From Gammaproteobacteria bacterium (lineage in GTDB: Bacteria > Pseudomonadota > Gammaproteobacteria > DSM-16500), in NCBI GenBank assembly GCA_004322325.1, contig SCTP01000139.1, positions 1 through 13,169 on the forward strand: a DNA stretch of 13,169 nucleotides, written 5' to 3'. The notes under the pieces are model-generated. The model was given only the letters and a program-made list of their open reading frames with translations, was not told the origin of the DNA and searched no databases. Shown one piece after another: positions 12,404 to 13,169 of the stretch (its first letter is position 1; the number at the start of each line of letters is the position of its first letter). Made by a program: the position numbers and the translations under genes.

Positions 12404-13169
12404 TCAAAAACCCTCCCCCTCCACCCCCTTCTCCAACATAATCTCCCGTAGCGCCTTCAACGCGCTCATCTGAATCTGCCGCACTCGCTCCCGCGTCAAC
12501 CCCACCGCTTTCCCCACCTCTTCCAGCGTCTCTCTTTCATACCCACCCAACCCAAATCGCCGACATAACACTTCTCGCTGCTTCTCATTCAACTCTTGCA
12601 AACATTCTTTCAAACTCGCATGTAAATGCTCCGTTGCTAAAAGATCCGCAGGATCAATCGCATTTTTATCGGCCAATGCTTCCAACAACGGCTTACCCGT
12701 CGCATTTTCATTTGATACTTGCATATCTAAAGAAACCATGTGCTCATTTAATTCCATCATTTTTTTCACATCATGAATGGATTTATCTAACGCATCTGCA
12801 ATTTCTTGATAAGTAGGCTCATGATCTTGTGTTTTTACTAATTCTCGCGCAGTAGATAAATAACTATTTAATTCACGCAGTACATGAATAGGTAAACGTA
12901 TCGTGCGGGTTTGATTCATGATGGCACGCTCAATCGTTTGCCGAATCCACCATGTCGCATACGTGGAAAAACGAAATCCACGCTCAGGATCAAATTTTTC
13001 TACCGCACGCATTAAGCCTAAATTTCCTTCTTCAATTAAATCAGAAAACTCAAGGCCACGGTTATAATAATGACGCGCAATTTTAACCACTAAACGCAAA
13101 TTACTTTCAATCATTCTACGTCGCGCATCGGGATCGCCTTTTCTGGCTAGACGCCCATAATGCACTTCT
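12404..13169 (-). CDS. rpoS: RNA polymerase sigma factor RpoS, 5'-truncated
   Basis: RpoS is the stationary-phase and general-stress sigma factor. About 254 C-terminal residues are visible, starting at the equivalent of E. coli E76, so region 1.1/1.2 and the start are outside the window (the apparent start at 13165 is an internal GTG). Seen are region 2 ([60 protein letters not shown]), region 3 ([33 protein letters not shown]) and region 4 with the -35-binding HTH ([32 protein letters not shown]). The sequence [14 protein letters not shown] separates it from RpoD. The residue matching E. coli K173, needed for RssB-directed proteolysis, is Arg here (codon at 12875-12877). The C-terminus ends in Glu/Gly residues. 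It is convergent with the toxin gene. Confidence 0.95.
   Translation of the reverse strand, partial: EVHYGRLARKGDPDARRRMIESNLRLVVKIARHYYNRGLEFSDLIEEGNLGLMRAVEKFDPERGFRFSTYATWWIRQTIERAIMNQTRTIRLPIHVLRELNSYLSTARELVKTQDHEPTYQEIADALDKSIHDVKKMMELNEHMVSLDMQVSNENATGKPLLEALADKNAIDPADLLATEHLHASLKECLQELNEKQREVLCRRFGLGGYERETLEEVGKAVGLTRERVRQIQMSALKALREIMLEKGVEGEGF

Overview
The window looks like chromosomal DNA of a gammaproteobacterium, most likely in or near the order Legionellales (Legionella/Coxiella/Aquicella-like). Four things point there. The block tRNA-Ser, 4.5S RNA, dnaX, ybaB, recR is a gammaproteobacterial arrangement. The proteins are clear members of gammaproteobacterial Mpl, ApaG, DnaX and RpoS families. 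A pyrophosphate-type phosphofructokinase and a small UspA-like protein of a Legionella-like kind are present. An orphan AT-rich gene ends in a glutamate block resembling Dot/Icm type IV secretion signals. The assignment rests on recognition alone; no search was run. DNA is of moderate GC content, lower in the orphan gene and intergenic regions.

Layout. (1) 1-925: 3' part of dapE (lysine/meso-DAP synthesis). (2) 978-1194: tRNA-Ser(GGA) and 4.5S SRP RNA, 12 nt apart, probably one transcript. (3) 1250-4714: dnaX, ybaB, recR and a secreted phospholipase-D-family protein, tightly spaced and co-oriented, ending at a strong hairpin shared with a convergent gene. (4) 4763-5410 (minus): orphan protein, candidate secreted effector. 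(5) 5492-7260 (minus): mpl-apaG with a 4-nt ATGA overlap. (6) 7331-9525: soluble PAS-PAS histidine kinase and FixJ-like regulator. (7) 9722-10153: UspA-like protein behind a leader holding an 11-bp inverted repeat. (8) 10267-11532: PPi-dependent phosphofructokinase. (9) 11767-12389: ChpS/ChpB (MazEF-family) toxin-antitoxin pair. (10) 12404-13169 (minus): rpoS, lacking its 5' end, convergent with the toxin gene.

How the genes relate. dapE makes the meso-diaminopimelate pathway intermediate, and Mpl reattaches the recycled L-Ala-D-Glu-mDAP peptide to UDP-MurNAc, so both ends of the window serve peptidoglycan. DnaX, YbaB and RecR form the classic replication/recombination cluster. The right half has a stress and adaptation flavour: a cytoplasmic two-component pair, a stress protein, a toxin-antitoxin module and the stationary-phase sigma factor. 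Any regulatory link among them is inference.

No CRISPR array, insertion sequence, prophage or integrase was seen, and no gene-free stretch exceeds 300 bases. Most of the window is well-known core biology. The least explained parts are the orphan gene with its C-terminal E-block, the near-complete hairpin over the dnaX ribosome-binding site, the inverted repeat before the UspA gene, and the tandem repeat before the antitoxin.
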